A DNA stretch of 64,000 bases from Rhodospirillaceae bacterium (lineage in GTDB: Bacteria; Pseudomonadota; Alphaproteobacteria; Rhodospirillales; JABHCV01): assembly GCA_018662005.1 (NCBI GenBank), contig JABJHA010000004.1, forward strand, positions 124,001-188,000, read 5' to 3'. Below the pieces are notes generated by a model. The model was given only the letters and a program-made list of their open reading frames with translations, was not told the DNA's origin and searched no databases. Each line of letters starts with the position of its first letter. The stretch's first letter is position 1. The position numbers were made by a program, and so were the translations under genes. Positions 56,201-64,000 of the stretch are shown one piece after another.

Positions 56201-58027
56201 ATGAAACTTCGTAATATCGCCATCATTGCCCACGTTGACCATGGTAAGACAACACTGGTTGACACACTGCTGCGCCAGTCCGGTTCGTTTCGTGATAACC
56301 AGCGGGTCGAAGAGCGGGCCATGGATTCGGGCGACCTTGAGCGCGAGCGCGGCATCACTATATTGGCCAAGTGCACCTCGGTTGAATGGCAAGGCGTGCG
56401 CATCAATATCGTCGACACCCCGGGCCATGCGGATTTTGGCGGCGAGGTCGAGCGTATCCTGTCCATGGTTGATGGCGTCCTGTTGCTGGTAGACGCCGCT
56501 GAAGGGCCAATGCCGCAAACCAAGTTTGTCACCGCCAAGGCCCTGAAACTGGGCCTCAGGCCGGTTGTCGTTATCAACAAGGTCGACCGTCCCGATGGCC
56601 GTCCCTACGAAGTGCAGGACGAGGTCTTTGATCTCTTCACGGCCCTGGATGCCAGCGACGAACAGCTTGATTTTCCAACCATTTTCGCCTCTGCCAAAAA
56701 TGGCTGGGCGGCTATGGAGCCGGAAGGCGCGCAGGAAAACATGCATGATATTTTCAACCACATTCTAAGCCATGTGCCCGAACCGGAAATCGATCTGGAT
56801 GCCCCGTTTTCCATGTTGGCCACGACCCTGGAATCCGATCCTTTCCTGGGTCGTATTCTGACCGGTCGCATTCAGTCGGGCACGATCAAGGCCAACGACC
56901 ATATTCACGTTCTCAACCGGGATGGTGAAGAGGTTGACCAGGGTCGCGCCACCAAGCTTTTGGCGTTTCGGGATTTGCGCCGCGAGCCCGTCGATAGCGC
57001 GTCCTCTGGTGATTTGATCGCCATTGCCGGCCTGACAAAGGCAACTGTCGCCGATACCCTGTGTGCGGTGGAGGTCGCTGAGCCTTTGAAGGCCGACCCG
57101 GTTGATCCGCCGACCCTGGCCATGACGTTTTCCATTAACTCCTCGCCCATGGCCGGCAGGGAAGGCTCGAAGGTGACGTCGCGGATGATCAGGGATCGCT
57201 TGATGTCTGAAGCCGAAGGTAACGTCGCCATCCGCATTTCCCAGGCCGACAACACGGATTCCTTTGAGGTCGCAGGTCGTGGTGAGTTGCAGTTGGGTGT
57301 ACTGATTGAACAGATGCGGCGCGAAGGTTTTGAGCTTTCAATCTCGCGTCCCCGCGTGTTGTTTCAGGAAGACCCCGATACGGGCAAGACGCTGGAGCCT
57401 TTTGAAGATGTCCAGATCGATGTGGACGAGGAATTCTCCGGCATCGTTGTTGAGGCGATTTCGGTACGCAAAGGCAAGATGACCGAAATGCACCCCTCAG
57501 GCGGCGGCAAGGTTCGACTTTCCTTCATCGCCCCGGCCAGGGGATTGATCGGTTATCATGGCGAATTCCTGACAGAAACCCGGGGCACCGGTGTGATCAG
57601 TCGCACCTTTCACAGTTACGGTCCCCACGCCGGTGACATTACCGGGCGACGCAACGGTGTTCTTATTTCAAACGCGCCGGGCAAAACGGTGGCCTACGCC
57701 CTGTCCAATCTTGAAGGGCGCGGGTTTCTATTCCTTGGTTCCGGCATTCCGGTTTACGAGGGCATGATCATTGGTGAGCACGCCAAGAACGGCGACCTTG
57801 AGGTCAATCCCATGAAGGGAAAGCAGTTGACCAATGTGCGGGCCTCGGGAACGGACGAGGCGGTGCGCCTGACGACGCCCAGGCAAATGAGCCTGGAAGA
57901 GGCGATCGCCTATATTGCCAATGATGAACTCGTTGAAGTCACGCCTGATAATGTTCGGTTACGCAAGCGCCACCTTGACCCCCATGAACGCAAACGTGTC
58001 GAGCGTGGGCGCGAAAAGCGCGGATAG
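56201..58027 (+). CDS. typA: Ribosome-associated GTPase TypA/BipA
   Basis: Translational GTPase related to EF-G that helps ribosome assembly and stress or cold responses. The 608-residue protein has G1 AHVDHGKT, the switch region RGITILAK, G3 DTPGHADF and G4 NKVD (at about 130), followed by EF-G-like domains and a TypA-specific C-terminus. It begins one base after the PfkB gene and is followed 7 bases later by the JmjC-like oxygenase. Confidence 0.98.
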   Translation: MKLRNIAIIAHVDHGKTTLVDTLLRQSGSFRDNQRVEERAMDSGDLERERGITILAKCTSVEWQGVRINIVDTPGHADFGGEVERILSMVDGVLLLVDAAEGPMPQTKFVTAKALKLGLRPVVVINKVDRPDGRPYEVQDEVFDLFTALDASDEQLDFPTIFASAKNGWAAMEPEGAQENMHDIFNHILSHVPEPEIDLDAPFSMLATTLESDPFLGRILTGRIQSGTIKANDHIHVLNRDGEEVDQGRATKLLAFRDLRREPVDSASSGDLIAIAGLTKATVADTLCAVEVAEPLKADPVDPPTLAMTFSINSSPMAGREGSKVTSRMIRDRLMSEAEGNVAIRISQADNTDSFEVAGRGELQLGVLIEQMRREGFELSISRPRVLFQEDPDTGKTLEPFEDVQIDVDEEFSGIVVEAISVRKGKMTEMHPSGGGKVRLSFIAPARGLIGYHGEFLTETRGTGVISRTFHSYGPHAGDITGRRNGVLISNAPGKTVAYALSNLEGRGFLFLGSGIPVYEGMIIGEHAKNGDLEVNPMKGKQLTNVRASGTDEAVRLTTPRQMSLEEAIAYIANDELVEVTPDNVRLRKRHLDPHERKRVERGREKRG

Positions 58028-58034
58028 TCATCAT

Positions 58035-59240
58035 ATGATGGTCAGGGGCACGCCCGGTCAGTTTGTCATTCTTGAGGCCATGCCCACGGTCGATGATTTT
58101 TACGAGCTGTACTGGAACAGGTGTCCCTTTGTTGTGCGCGGGGCCATTTCCAAAGACGTCATCGATGGCTTGATCGGGGCTGACGAACTGGCCGGGCTGT
58201 CCATGGAGCAAGCGCCTCTTTCGCGCATGGTAAAGACGGCGGGTCCGGGCAGAGCGTGGTCGTGCCGCTTTGGTCCTTTCACGGAGCAGGATTTTAAAAA
58301 TACCGGCGAGAAGGACTGGAGCCTTTTGGTCCAGAACGTCGAGCAGTTCCACCCTGAAACGGCCGTGTTGCTTAGCCACTTCAATTTTGCGCCGCGTTGG
58401 CTGATGGATGACATCATGGTCAGTTATTCGGCCGTCGGCGGCTCGGTTGGTCCGCATATTGACAGCTATCACGTGTTCCTTGTGCAAGGTCAGGGCAAGC
58501 GAATATGGAAAGTCGCCGACCAGACCATGGCGCAGGAAACCTACATAGGGGGGCTTGATCTGAAAGTACTCGATGGTGATTTTGTCGGCCAGGACGTTGA
58601 GGTCAGCTGTGGAGATGTGCTTTACCTGCCGCCGAAATTTGCCCATCAGGGGACCACTCTGGAGGCGTCGCTGACATTCTCGGTCGGCTTTCTTGGGCCA
58701 AAACTTTCCGAATTGTTCAGTGGTTACGGGCATTATTTATCCATGCGCGAAGACCTTGATCAACGCTATGCGGGTGACGGTATTGTTGGTGATAGTGCTG
58801 GTTTTACGCTGGCCAGCGGCGTCGTTGACGACGTCCGGGGATGCTTTGCCGGACAGCTGGAAACCATGGATTTCAGGCGCTGGCTGGTGCAATTCTTCAC
58901 CGAGTCCGGGCACGAGGATTTTGGTCACTATAGCGAGCGCGAAGAGATGATCGAGGCCAGCGCGCTGAAAGGAAAATTTGAGCAGGGCGCAAGTCTGATC
59001 AAGCCGCATTATGTAAAATTTGCGCTCATACAAACGGCTCCAGAAACCGTCTGTTTGGGGTTTGATAGCCACAACTTTATTGTTGAGCAATTCACCCTTG
59101 CCGCGCTTAAGACATTAATGAAAGAGCAGCCCGTCAACATTAAAAGCAATCCGGAAATTATAACGCACGCCGGCGCTCTTGAATTACTGCTCGACCTCTA
59201 TAACCATCAGGGTCTGGAATTCGGACCAACTTGCACGTAA
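58035..59240 (+). CDS. JmjC/cupin-fold 2-oxoglutarate oxygenase (RoxA/YcfD-like)
   Basis: A 401-residue protein of the ribosomal oxygenase family. The iron triad is clear: HxD at H141/D143 (GPHIDSYHVF) and distal H204 (PPKFAHQG). In E. coli YcfD/RoxA hydroxylates Arg81 of ribosomal protein uL16. From ATG 58035 it starts MMVRGTPGQFVILEAMP; the C-terminal half is a dimer or winged-helix-like region. It follows typA and precedes a GT9 glycosyltransferase by 9 bases. A different protein or cell-surface substrate is possible given that context. Confidence 0.85.
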   Translation: MMVRGTPGQFVILEAMPTVDDFYELYWNRCPFVVRGAISKDVIDGLIGADELAGLSMEQAPLSRMVKTAGPGRAWSCRFGPFTEQDFKNTGEKDWSLLVQNVEQFHPETAVLLSHFNFAPRWLMDDIMVSYSAVGGSVGPHIDSYHVFLVQGQGKRIWKVADQTMAQETYIGGLDLKVLDGDFVGQDVEVSCGDVLYLPPKFAHQGTTLEASLTFSVGFLGPKLSELFSGYGHYLSMREDLDQRYAGDGIVGDSAGFTLASGVVDDVRGCFAGQLETMDFRRWLVQFFTESGHEDFGHYSEREEMIEASALKGKFEQGASLIKPHYVKFALIQTAPETVCLGFDSHNFIVEQFTLAALKTLMKEQPVNIKSNPEIITHAGALELLLDLYNHQGLEFGPTCT

Positions 59241-59249
59241 AAAAGAACA

Positions 59250-60464
59250 ATGAGCGATTCGCCCGAACACAACACATCCATTTCCGGCCACCATTTTGTC
59301 AGCAGCGCCTTTTGGCGGATGTTTCCCGAGGGCATGAGGCGGCGCTGGTGGCTATTCAGGCTGTTCGATCTGATCGCCAGGTATCTGCCCGTCTTTAAAG
59401 CCCGGCGGGGATTGCTGGTGGTGCGCATGGACGGTATCGGCGACATGGTGCTGTTCAGAACAAGCCTTGAGCATTACGCCGAAGTCTTCGGGGTTGATAA
59501 ATCCGAAATAACGGTGCTCGGCTGCGAGAGTTGGGGAGATATTACGACGGAAGTGTTTGCCGATTACCGGGTACTGATCATCAATGAGCACGCCTTTGCC
59601 CGTTGGCCATTATACCGGTTTTGGGTTTCCCTGAAGGTTCGGGCGCTTAACCCGGCGGTTAGTGTTTGTGACAGCTATTTACGCCGCGCGATGATGGCCG
59701 ACAGCCTTGTCTGGGTGTCGGGTGCGCCCAAGGCGATATCGTCACTGCCATTCATCGGCGAGAGAACACGACCTGAATACCTTTATTATCTAAGCCAGGT
59801 GGACAAGGTTGTGCCCACCGGCGACTATCCAACCCACGAAATTATCCGCCACTATAATTTTCTATCTGCCATTTCAGGACGTGAAATTAAACCCGAAGCG
59901 CCTCATATTTCGTGGCGTGACACGTTGCCCCTAAAAGATCTCATCCCCCCCGGCGTCTCTTACGCGGTCCTCAATCCCGGCTCTAATGAATATGGCAGAC
60001 GCTGGCCGCTGGCAAAATATCAGAAGCTGGCAGCGTCGCTGGTCGAGAGAGGGCTGCATGTGGTTTTCGTTGGCGGTGGCGGTGAGCGGCCAGGCGTTAT
60101 TGATACCGGCGACGGGCGTATTATTGATCTGATCGGCAAGACCAATTTGCAGCAACTGCTTGATCTTATGAACCACGCACAATTGGTGGTCAGCAATGAC
60201 ACCGGTCCGGCGCATCTTTCCATAGCCCTGGGAACGCCGACACTGGTTGTTGTCGGCGGCGGTCATTTTGGCTGCTTTGTGCCTTACCCTGAAAACGTAC
60301 GCCCGGATCATGCCCGTTTTGTCTATCACAAGATGGATTGTTATCACTGCTTCTGGAACTGTCCGAAGCGGGCAAGCAAGTTTGACGTCTTTCCCTGCGT
60401 CGAGGCTGTCAGCATCGAACAGGTTTGCGATGAGGTCGAAACCCTGTTGGTGCCCGATCCATGA
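59250..60464 (+). CDS. GT9 heptosyltransferase-like glycosyltransferase 1
   Basis: A 404-residue glycosyltransferase of family 9 (ADP-heptose:LPS heptosyltransferase type). Two Rossmann-like domains are visible: RRGLLVVRMDGIGDMVLFR in the N-domain and LNPGSNEYGRRWPLAKYQKL plus SNDTGPAHLSIALGTPTLV in the C-domain. The tail has the family's Cys cluster CYHCFWNC. It overlaps the next gene by 4 bases. It probably adds heptose or a similar sugar to LPS or other glycan, but the acceptor cannot be told. Confidence 0.88.
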   Translation: MSDSPEHNTSISGHHFVSSAFWRMFPEGMRRRWWLFRLFDLIARYLPVFKARRGLLVVRMDGIGDMVLFRTSLEHYAEVFGVDKSEITVLGCESWGDITTEVFADYRVLIINEHAFARWPLYRFWVSLKVRALNPAVSVCDSYLRRAMMADSLVWVSGAPKAISSLPFIGERTRPEYLYYLSQVDKVVPTGDYPTHEIIRHYNFLSAISGREIKPEAPHISWRDTLPLKDLIPPGVSYAVLNPGSNEYGRRWPLAKYQKLAASLVERGLHVVFVGGGGERPGVIDTGDGRIIDLIGKTNLQQLLDLMNHAQLVVSNDTGPAHLSIALGTPTLVVVGGGHFGCFVPYPENVRPDHARFVYHKMDCYHCFWNCPKRASKFDVFPCVEAVSIEQVCDEVETLLVPDP

Positions 60465-61795
60465 AAACCTGGATCCAGGCTTCGAAAATTTATTTGGAGC
60501 GCCGGGTACTGGTTATCATGCTGCTCGGCTTTTCAAGTGGCTTGCCGTTGCTGCTGGTTTTTCAAACGTTGTCTGCGTGGTTACGAGAATCCAACATCTC
60601 ACTGACCATGATCGGCTGGTTCAGCCTGGCCAGCACCGCCTACGCCTTGAAATTTTTATGGGCGCCATTGGTCGATAAAGTGCCACTGCCGATCCTGTGC
60701 AGGGCCCTGGGGCAACGTCGTGGCTGGTTGATTTTCTCGCAAATCCTGATCGCTTTTGCCATGCTCGGCCTTGGCAGCGCTGATCCGGCGGACGATCTTG
60801 CGGGGATGGCGCTTTGGGCGGTGGCGCTGGCCTTTGCTTCGGCGACCCAGGATATTGCCGTCGATGCCTACCGCATTGAAAGCCTTGATGAGGAACAGCT
60901 TGGCGCCGGTTCGGCCAATTATGTTCTCGGCTATCGCATCGCCATGTTGGCGGCAGGTGCCGGCGCTTTATTTGTTGCCGATGTGTGGGGCTGGTTTATC
61001 GCATACGCGCTGATGGCCTCGCTAATGGGGGTCGGCGTTTTGACCGTTTTATTAAGCCCTGAACCGGATCACACGGCCAGTCCCCAAACCCGGCAACGCG
61101 AGCAGAAAGTCGTCGCCTTCATGGATCGCCACGCCCACCTGCCGACCATGCTGCACGGGGCTATGGTCCGGATTTATGAAGCGGTGATTTGCCCGTTTGC
61201 CGATTTTATGAGCAGGCCACACTGGTTGATGATTCTGCTGTTTGTCGCGCTTTACAAGTACGGCGAGGCCTTGCTTGGTGTTATGGCCAACCCGTTTTAT
61301 CTCGATCTGGGTTTTTCAAAATCTGAAATCGCCGCCGTCTCCAAGGGTTATGGGCTGGCTATGACCCTGATTGGCGGTTACGTGGGCGGTGTTATGGTGG
61401 CGCGCCTGGGCATCATGCGGGCCTTGCTTTATGCCGGGATTTTCCAGTGCCTGGCCAATCTGGCATTCGCCCTGCAAGCCATGGTTGGCTATTCGGTGCC
61501 GATGCTGGCCGTTACCATCAGCATCGAGAACCTGACCGCCGGGATGGCGACCTCGGCGTTCATCGCCTATCTTTCAAGTTTGTGCAACGTCGCCTATACG
61601 GCGACCCAGTACGCCCTGTTGTCATCATTGATGAATGTTACCCGCACCGTATTCGCCGCTGGTGGTGGCTGGCTGGCGGAGAGCCTGGACTGGACCGGTT
61701 ATTTTGTGCTGACAACGTTTGCTGCCGTGCCGGGCCTGATTGTTCTGGTTTGGCTCATGAAGCGAGAGCCTGCCCGAGAGCCTCTGCTACAGTAG
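60461..61795 (+). CDS. MFS transporter, AmpG-like
   Basis: A 444-residue inner-membrane protein with about 12 to 14 hydrophobic segments, resembling AmpG, the permease for anhydromuropeptides (GLPLLLVFQTLSAWLRE and LMILLFVALYKYGEALLGVM are typical). AmpG recycles peptidoglycan products into the cytoplasm. It overlaps the upstream GT9 gene by 4 bases (ATGA) and its 3' end overlaps the convergent second GT9 gene by 41 bases. Substrate not proven by sequence alone. Confidence 0.88.
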   Translation: MKTWIQASKIYLERRVLVIMLLGFSSGLPLLLVFQTLSAWLRESNISLTMIGWFSLASTAYALKFLWAPLVDKVPLPILCRALGQRRGWLIFSQILIAFAMLGLGSADPADDLAGMALWAVALAFASATQDIAVDAYRIESLDEEQLGAGSANYVLGYRIAMLAAGAGALFVADVWGWFIAYALMASLMGVGVLTVLLSPEPDHTASPQTRQREQKVVAFMDRHAHLPTMLHGAMVRIYEAVICPFADFMSRPHWLMILLFVALYKYGEALLGVMANPFYLDLGFSKSEIAAVSKGYGLAMTLIGGYVGGVMVARLGIMRALLYAGIFQCLANLAFALQAMVGYSVPMLAVTISIENLTAGMATSAFIAYLSSLCNVAYTATQYALLSSLMNVTRTVFAAGGGWLAESLDWTGYFVLTTFAAVPGLIVLVWLMKREPAREPLLQ

Positions 61796-62747
61796 TGTAT
61801 GGAATGCGCGCCATCTCGCGGCCGCCAAAGTTTTTTGCTTCGATGATGGTTAGCCTCTCGCTCATAGGCATGAACTTTTCAGGCACCGTCGGCCCGAACA
61901 GGGATACCAGCGGCTTGTCCCCCAGCGCAATCATGTGACCAACGCCTGAATCATTGGACACAGATGCGCTCATCCGTTCGGCCAGCGCCATGGTGAAAAG
62001 CGGATCAAAACCGTTGTCCTTTTGTTGCAGGGGAAACAATGCGGAAGCCACCTGGGCGCGTACCGGGTCCATCCATTCCGGCTCCTGGGGGCCCAGGAAA
62101 AATACCGGAATGCGACCTTGTTCGGCCTGGGTCTGGGCAAGGCGGATAAAGTTTTCCAGATCCCAGCACTTGGGTTTGCCGCCGCTGCCCGGCGCAAAAC
62201 CGACATACGCGGCCCCCACCGGTAGTAATTTCAGGGCGTCGACCCGGTACTGGGGGCTGGGCTCCAGATCGAGGCCGCGTGGTGTTGGGAAGTGTTCACC
62301 ACTGGCCAGTTCGAGCAGGTCAAGAAGCTGACGTTGCATGGATTTGGGAAACTTATAACCGCTTGGTGGTTTATTAGAGGACAACAAAAACCGCGCTGCG
62401 GGCGAGATAAAGGTCTTGTGGGGGATGCGCCACAGGGACAGGGAGGCCCAAAAGATTTTCTGACTGTCGATGACAAGATCGAAGCGCCGACCGGCTAACG
62501 GCATTTTCAGCAACTCGGACGGGTGCAGACCGATACCGGCGTATTCGATCACCTCGTCAATCAGTCCCTCAACAAGAGGCGCCAGAACCGATGCGTAAAC
62601 ACTGGTTTCCTTACCGGCAAGCCAGGTTATATGGGCATCGGGGAATGCCTTCCTGAGACCACGCACGAACGGCAGTTTAAGCAAACCGTCACCGACCCGA
62701 TCGAGACCGACATAGACGAGGACACTTTCAGGTTTGTTGGTGTTCAT
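61755..62747 (-). CDS. GT9 heptosyltransferase-like glycosyltransferase 2
   Basis: A 330-residue GT9 family enzyme. From the ATG at 62747 it starts MNTNKPESVLVYVGLDRVGDG. It has a C-terminal donor domain with GFAPGSGGKPKCWDLENFI and SNDSGVGHMIALGDKPLVSL. A second ATG at 62777 would add 10 residues, and neither has a good ribosome site. It differs in length from GT9 copy 1 and has no Cys-rich tail. Its 3' end overlaps that of the AmpG-like gene. The acceptor is unknown. Confidence 0.88.
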   Translation of the reverse strand: MNTNKPESVLVYVGLDRVGDGLLKLPFVRGLRKAFPDAHITWLAGKETSVYASVLAPLVEGLIDEVIEYAGIGLHPSELLKMPLAGRRFDLVIDSQKIFWASLSLWRIPHKTFISPAARFLLSSNKPPSGYKFPKSMQRQLLDLLELASGEHFPTPRGLDLEPSPQYRVDALKLLPVGAAYVGFAPGSGGKPKCWDLENFIRLAQTQAEQGRIPVFFLGPQEPEWMDPVRAQVASALFPLQQKDNGFDPLFTMALAERMSASVSNDSGVGHMIALGDKPLVSLFGPTVPEKFMPMSERLTIIEAKNFGGREMARIPYTTVAEALGQALAS

Positions 62748-62905
62748 GGTAAACCGTTTCAGAAATATGCTCTCCATCGGTTATCATATTGCGGTCAAAG
62801 TAACCAAGTTTCTATGGATTTTTTGTTGCGACGATAAGTCCGGGCCGTTAAACACTGCCTATACATTAGTTTTTTTTAATATAAACAAGCAGGATTCTTA
62901 AGCGC

Positions 62906-63433
62906 ATGGATATCAGTAAAATACCGGTCGGGGAAAACGCCCCGTACGATGTGAATGTTGTCATCGAAATTCCGATTGGCGGCAATCCGGTCAAATACGA
63001 ACTCGATAAGGCTTCGGGCGCTATGTACGTCGACCGCTTCCTGCACACGGCGATGTACTACCCGTGTAACTATGGCTTCATCCCCCATACCCTGTCCGAC
63101 GACGGCGACGCAGTTGACGCCGCCATAATGGGGCAAATTCCGGTCATGCCGGGTTGTGTCATTCGTTCCAGGCCGATCGGGGTGTTGTTGATGGAAGACG
63201 AGAGCGGCATTGACGAGAAAATTCTCTGTGTGCCGGTCGATAAACTGCATCCCTATTATGCCAATGTCGGTTCTTACCGGGATTTGCGTCAGGTGCAGCT
63301 CGATCAGATCGAACATTTCTTCACCCACTATAAAGACCTGGAAAAAGGCAAATGGGCTAAAACCAAGGGTTGGGGTGAGGCCGAAGAAGCAATGGAACTG
63401 ATCCGCATCGGCATGCAGCGGGCCCAGGATTAA
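62906..63433 (+). CDS. ppa: Inorganic pyrophosphatase (family I, soluble)
   Basis: Hydrolyses pyrophosphate to two phosphates, which drives biosynthesis forward. The 175-residue protein matches the length of E. coli PPase. The active-site region has YPCNYGFIPHTLSDDGDAVD, and substrate-binding KYE/YVDRF segments precede it. It is divergent from the second GT9 gene; the 158-base gap is AT-rich near the ppa start, with no -10/-35 pair I can assign with confidence. Confidence 0.97.
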   Translation: MDISKIPVGENAPYDVNVVIEIPIGGNPVKYELDKASGAMYVDRFLHTAMYYPCNYGFIPHTLSDDGDAVDAAIMGQIPVMPGCVIRSRPIGVLLMEDESGIDEKILCVPVDKLHPYYANVGSYRDLRQVQLDQIEHFFTHYKDLEKGKWAKTKGWGEAEEAMELIRIGMQRAQD

Positions 63434-63445
63434 ACGGTTTTTTCC

Positions 63446-64000
63446 ATGAACCTTATCCACGGCCTCCGGTTTGACAATATTCGTGGTGATATCTTTGGTG
63501 GCCTGACGGCGGCCGTCGTTGCCCTGCCGCTGGCCCTGGCTTTCGGCGTCGCTTCGGGCGCAGGCCCAATGGCCGGATTGTGGGGGGCCATTCTGGTCGG
63601 CTTCTTCGCCGCCTTGTTCGGCGGCACCCCAAGCCAGATTTCCGGGCCGACCGGGCCGATGACCGTGGTCATGGCGGTGATCATCACCAAATACGCCCAT
63701 GATCCGGCCATGGCCTTCACTGTGGTGATGATGGGCGGGGCCTTGCAGACCGTCTTCGGCGCGTTGCGCCTGGGCAGTTATATTTCGCTGGTCCCGTTTC
63801 CGGTGATATCCGGGTTTATGAGCGGCATTGGCTGCATCATCATCATCTTGCAAATTGCCCCGCTATTGGGACAGGCGACGCCGGGCGGCGGCACCTTGGC
63901 GGTGCTGGCGGCGCTGCCGGAAATTTTCGCGGGCATCAGATTTGAGGCGGTGCTGATCGGGACCGGTGCGCTGGCCATCGTCTACCTGACCCCCAGGCCC
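63446..64000 (+). CDS. SulP family anion transporter (5' part)
   Basis: A SulP/SLC26-type transporter that runs off the right edge, with 185 residues visible. From ATG 63446, 13 bases after the ppa stop, it reads MNLIHGLRFDNIRGDIFGGL with the early SulP segment AAVVALPLALAFGVASGAGP and GFFAALFGGTPSQISGPTGP (substrate-binding motif). Several membrane helices follow. Sulfate, bicarbonate or other anions are possible; the STAS domain would be beyond the window. Confidence 0.92.
   Translation, partial: MNLIHGLRFDNIRGDIFGGLTAAVVALPLALAFGVASGAGPMAGLWGAILVGFFAALFGGTPSQISGPTGPMTVVMAVIITKYAHDPAMAFTVVMMGGALQTVFGALRLGSYISLVPFPVISGFMSGIGCIIIILQIAPLLGQATPGGGTLAVLAALPEIFAGIRFEAVLIGTGALAIVYLTPRP

Noticed and set aside
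57915-58034. Longer N-terminus for the RoxA-like oxygenase
   Set aside because: This part is the typA C-terminus in another frame; the family starts near 58035.
62876-63853. 325-residue minus-strand frame over ppa and the SulP gene
   Set aside because: Antisense to two recognised genes; histidine- and aspartate-rich composition is a shadow of them.
1-64000. CRISPR array, tRNA, rRNA, prophage or insertion sequence
   Set aside because: I looked for regular spaced repeats, cloverleaf-like segments, transposase or integrase proteins and phage genes and saw none; a covariance-model tRNA scan could still find something I missed.

Overview
The window comes from an alphaproteobacterial chromosome. 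It most resembles Rhodospirillales-type genomes, judging by gene order and protein sequence; I could not run a taxonomic search. It is GC-rich, densely coding and almost entirely housekeeping. I saw no phage, insertion sequence, CRISPR array, rRNA or tRNA gene.

Its most important feature is a probable replication origin. An AT-rich, non-coding stretch (about 17183-17660) lies between hemE and ppsR (the RP001 homologue), the position of oriC in Caulobacter and Rickettsia. To its left, mostly leftward genes run ppsR|oriC|hemE-hemH-hemJ-rho and, further out, DUF6489-[2Fe-2S]-mnmE-mnmG-rsmG-parA-parB. Two perfect 16-bp parS sites lie at 5188-5203 (inside the rsmG start) and 7150-7165 (between mnmG and mnmE). 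To its right run ppsR-aroE-coaE-dnaQ and then secB. Together these form an origin plus ParABS segregation region.

Layout: 1-2733 leuS (partial), lptE, holA; 2754-9164 the leftward parB-to-DUF6489 block; 9255-12746 a DUF255 protein, ogt and a quinone oxidoreductase; 12823-17149 rho and late heme genes; 17183-17660 candidate oriC; 17661-21917 ppsR to fxsA; 22099-27856 Tim44-like protein, mltA, lutABC, Smr and XRE proteins; 27853-31187 DDAH-like enzyme, hslUV and a LysE exporter; 31295-36120 hisB, DUF2628, hisHAFE, hinT and an EamA transporter; 36117-42953 comM, gshB and an envelope/YraN/RsmI/LpoA block; 42959-45585 hemW, rdgB, rph; 45698-50956 hrcA-grpE-dnaK-dnaJ; 51264-55049 dapB, DUF2244, nth, a lipoprotein, a bactofilin and an EI24 protein; 55207-64000 a PfkB kinase, typA, a JmjC-like oxygenase, two GT9 glycosyltransferases flanking an AmpG-like transporter, ppa, and the start of a SulP transporter.

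Beyond the genes, the most interesting structures are: the candidate oriC with iterated TGTTTTCC words and inverted repeats; the two parS sites; a small family of MITE-like palindromic elements with GCCCCTCA...TGAGGGGC ends (44.7, 51.0 and 53.3 kb); and two long adjacent imperfect palindromes between dnaQ and secB. I found no convincing new multi-gene defence or metabolic system. The oxygenase-GT9-transporter-GT9 run is the least explained gene group.
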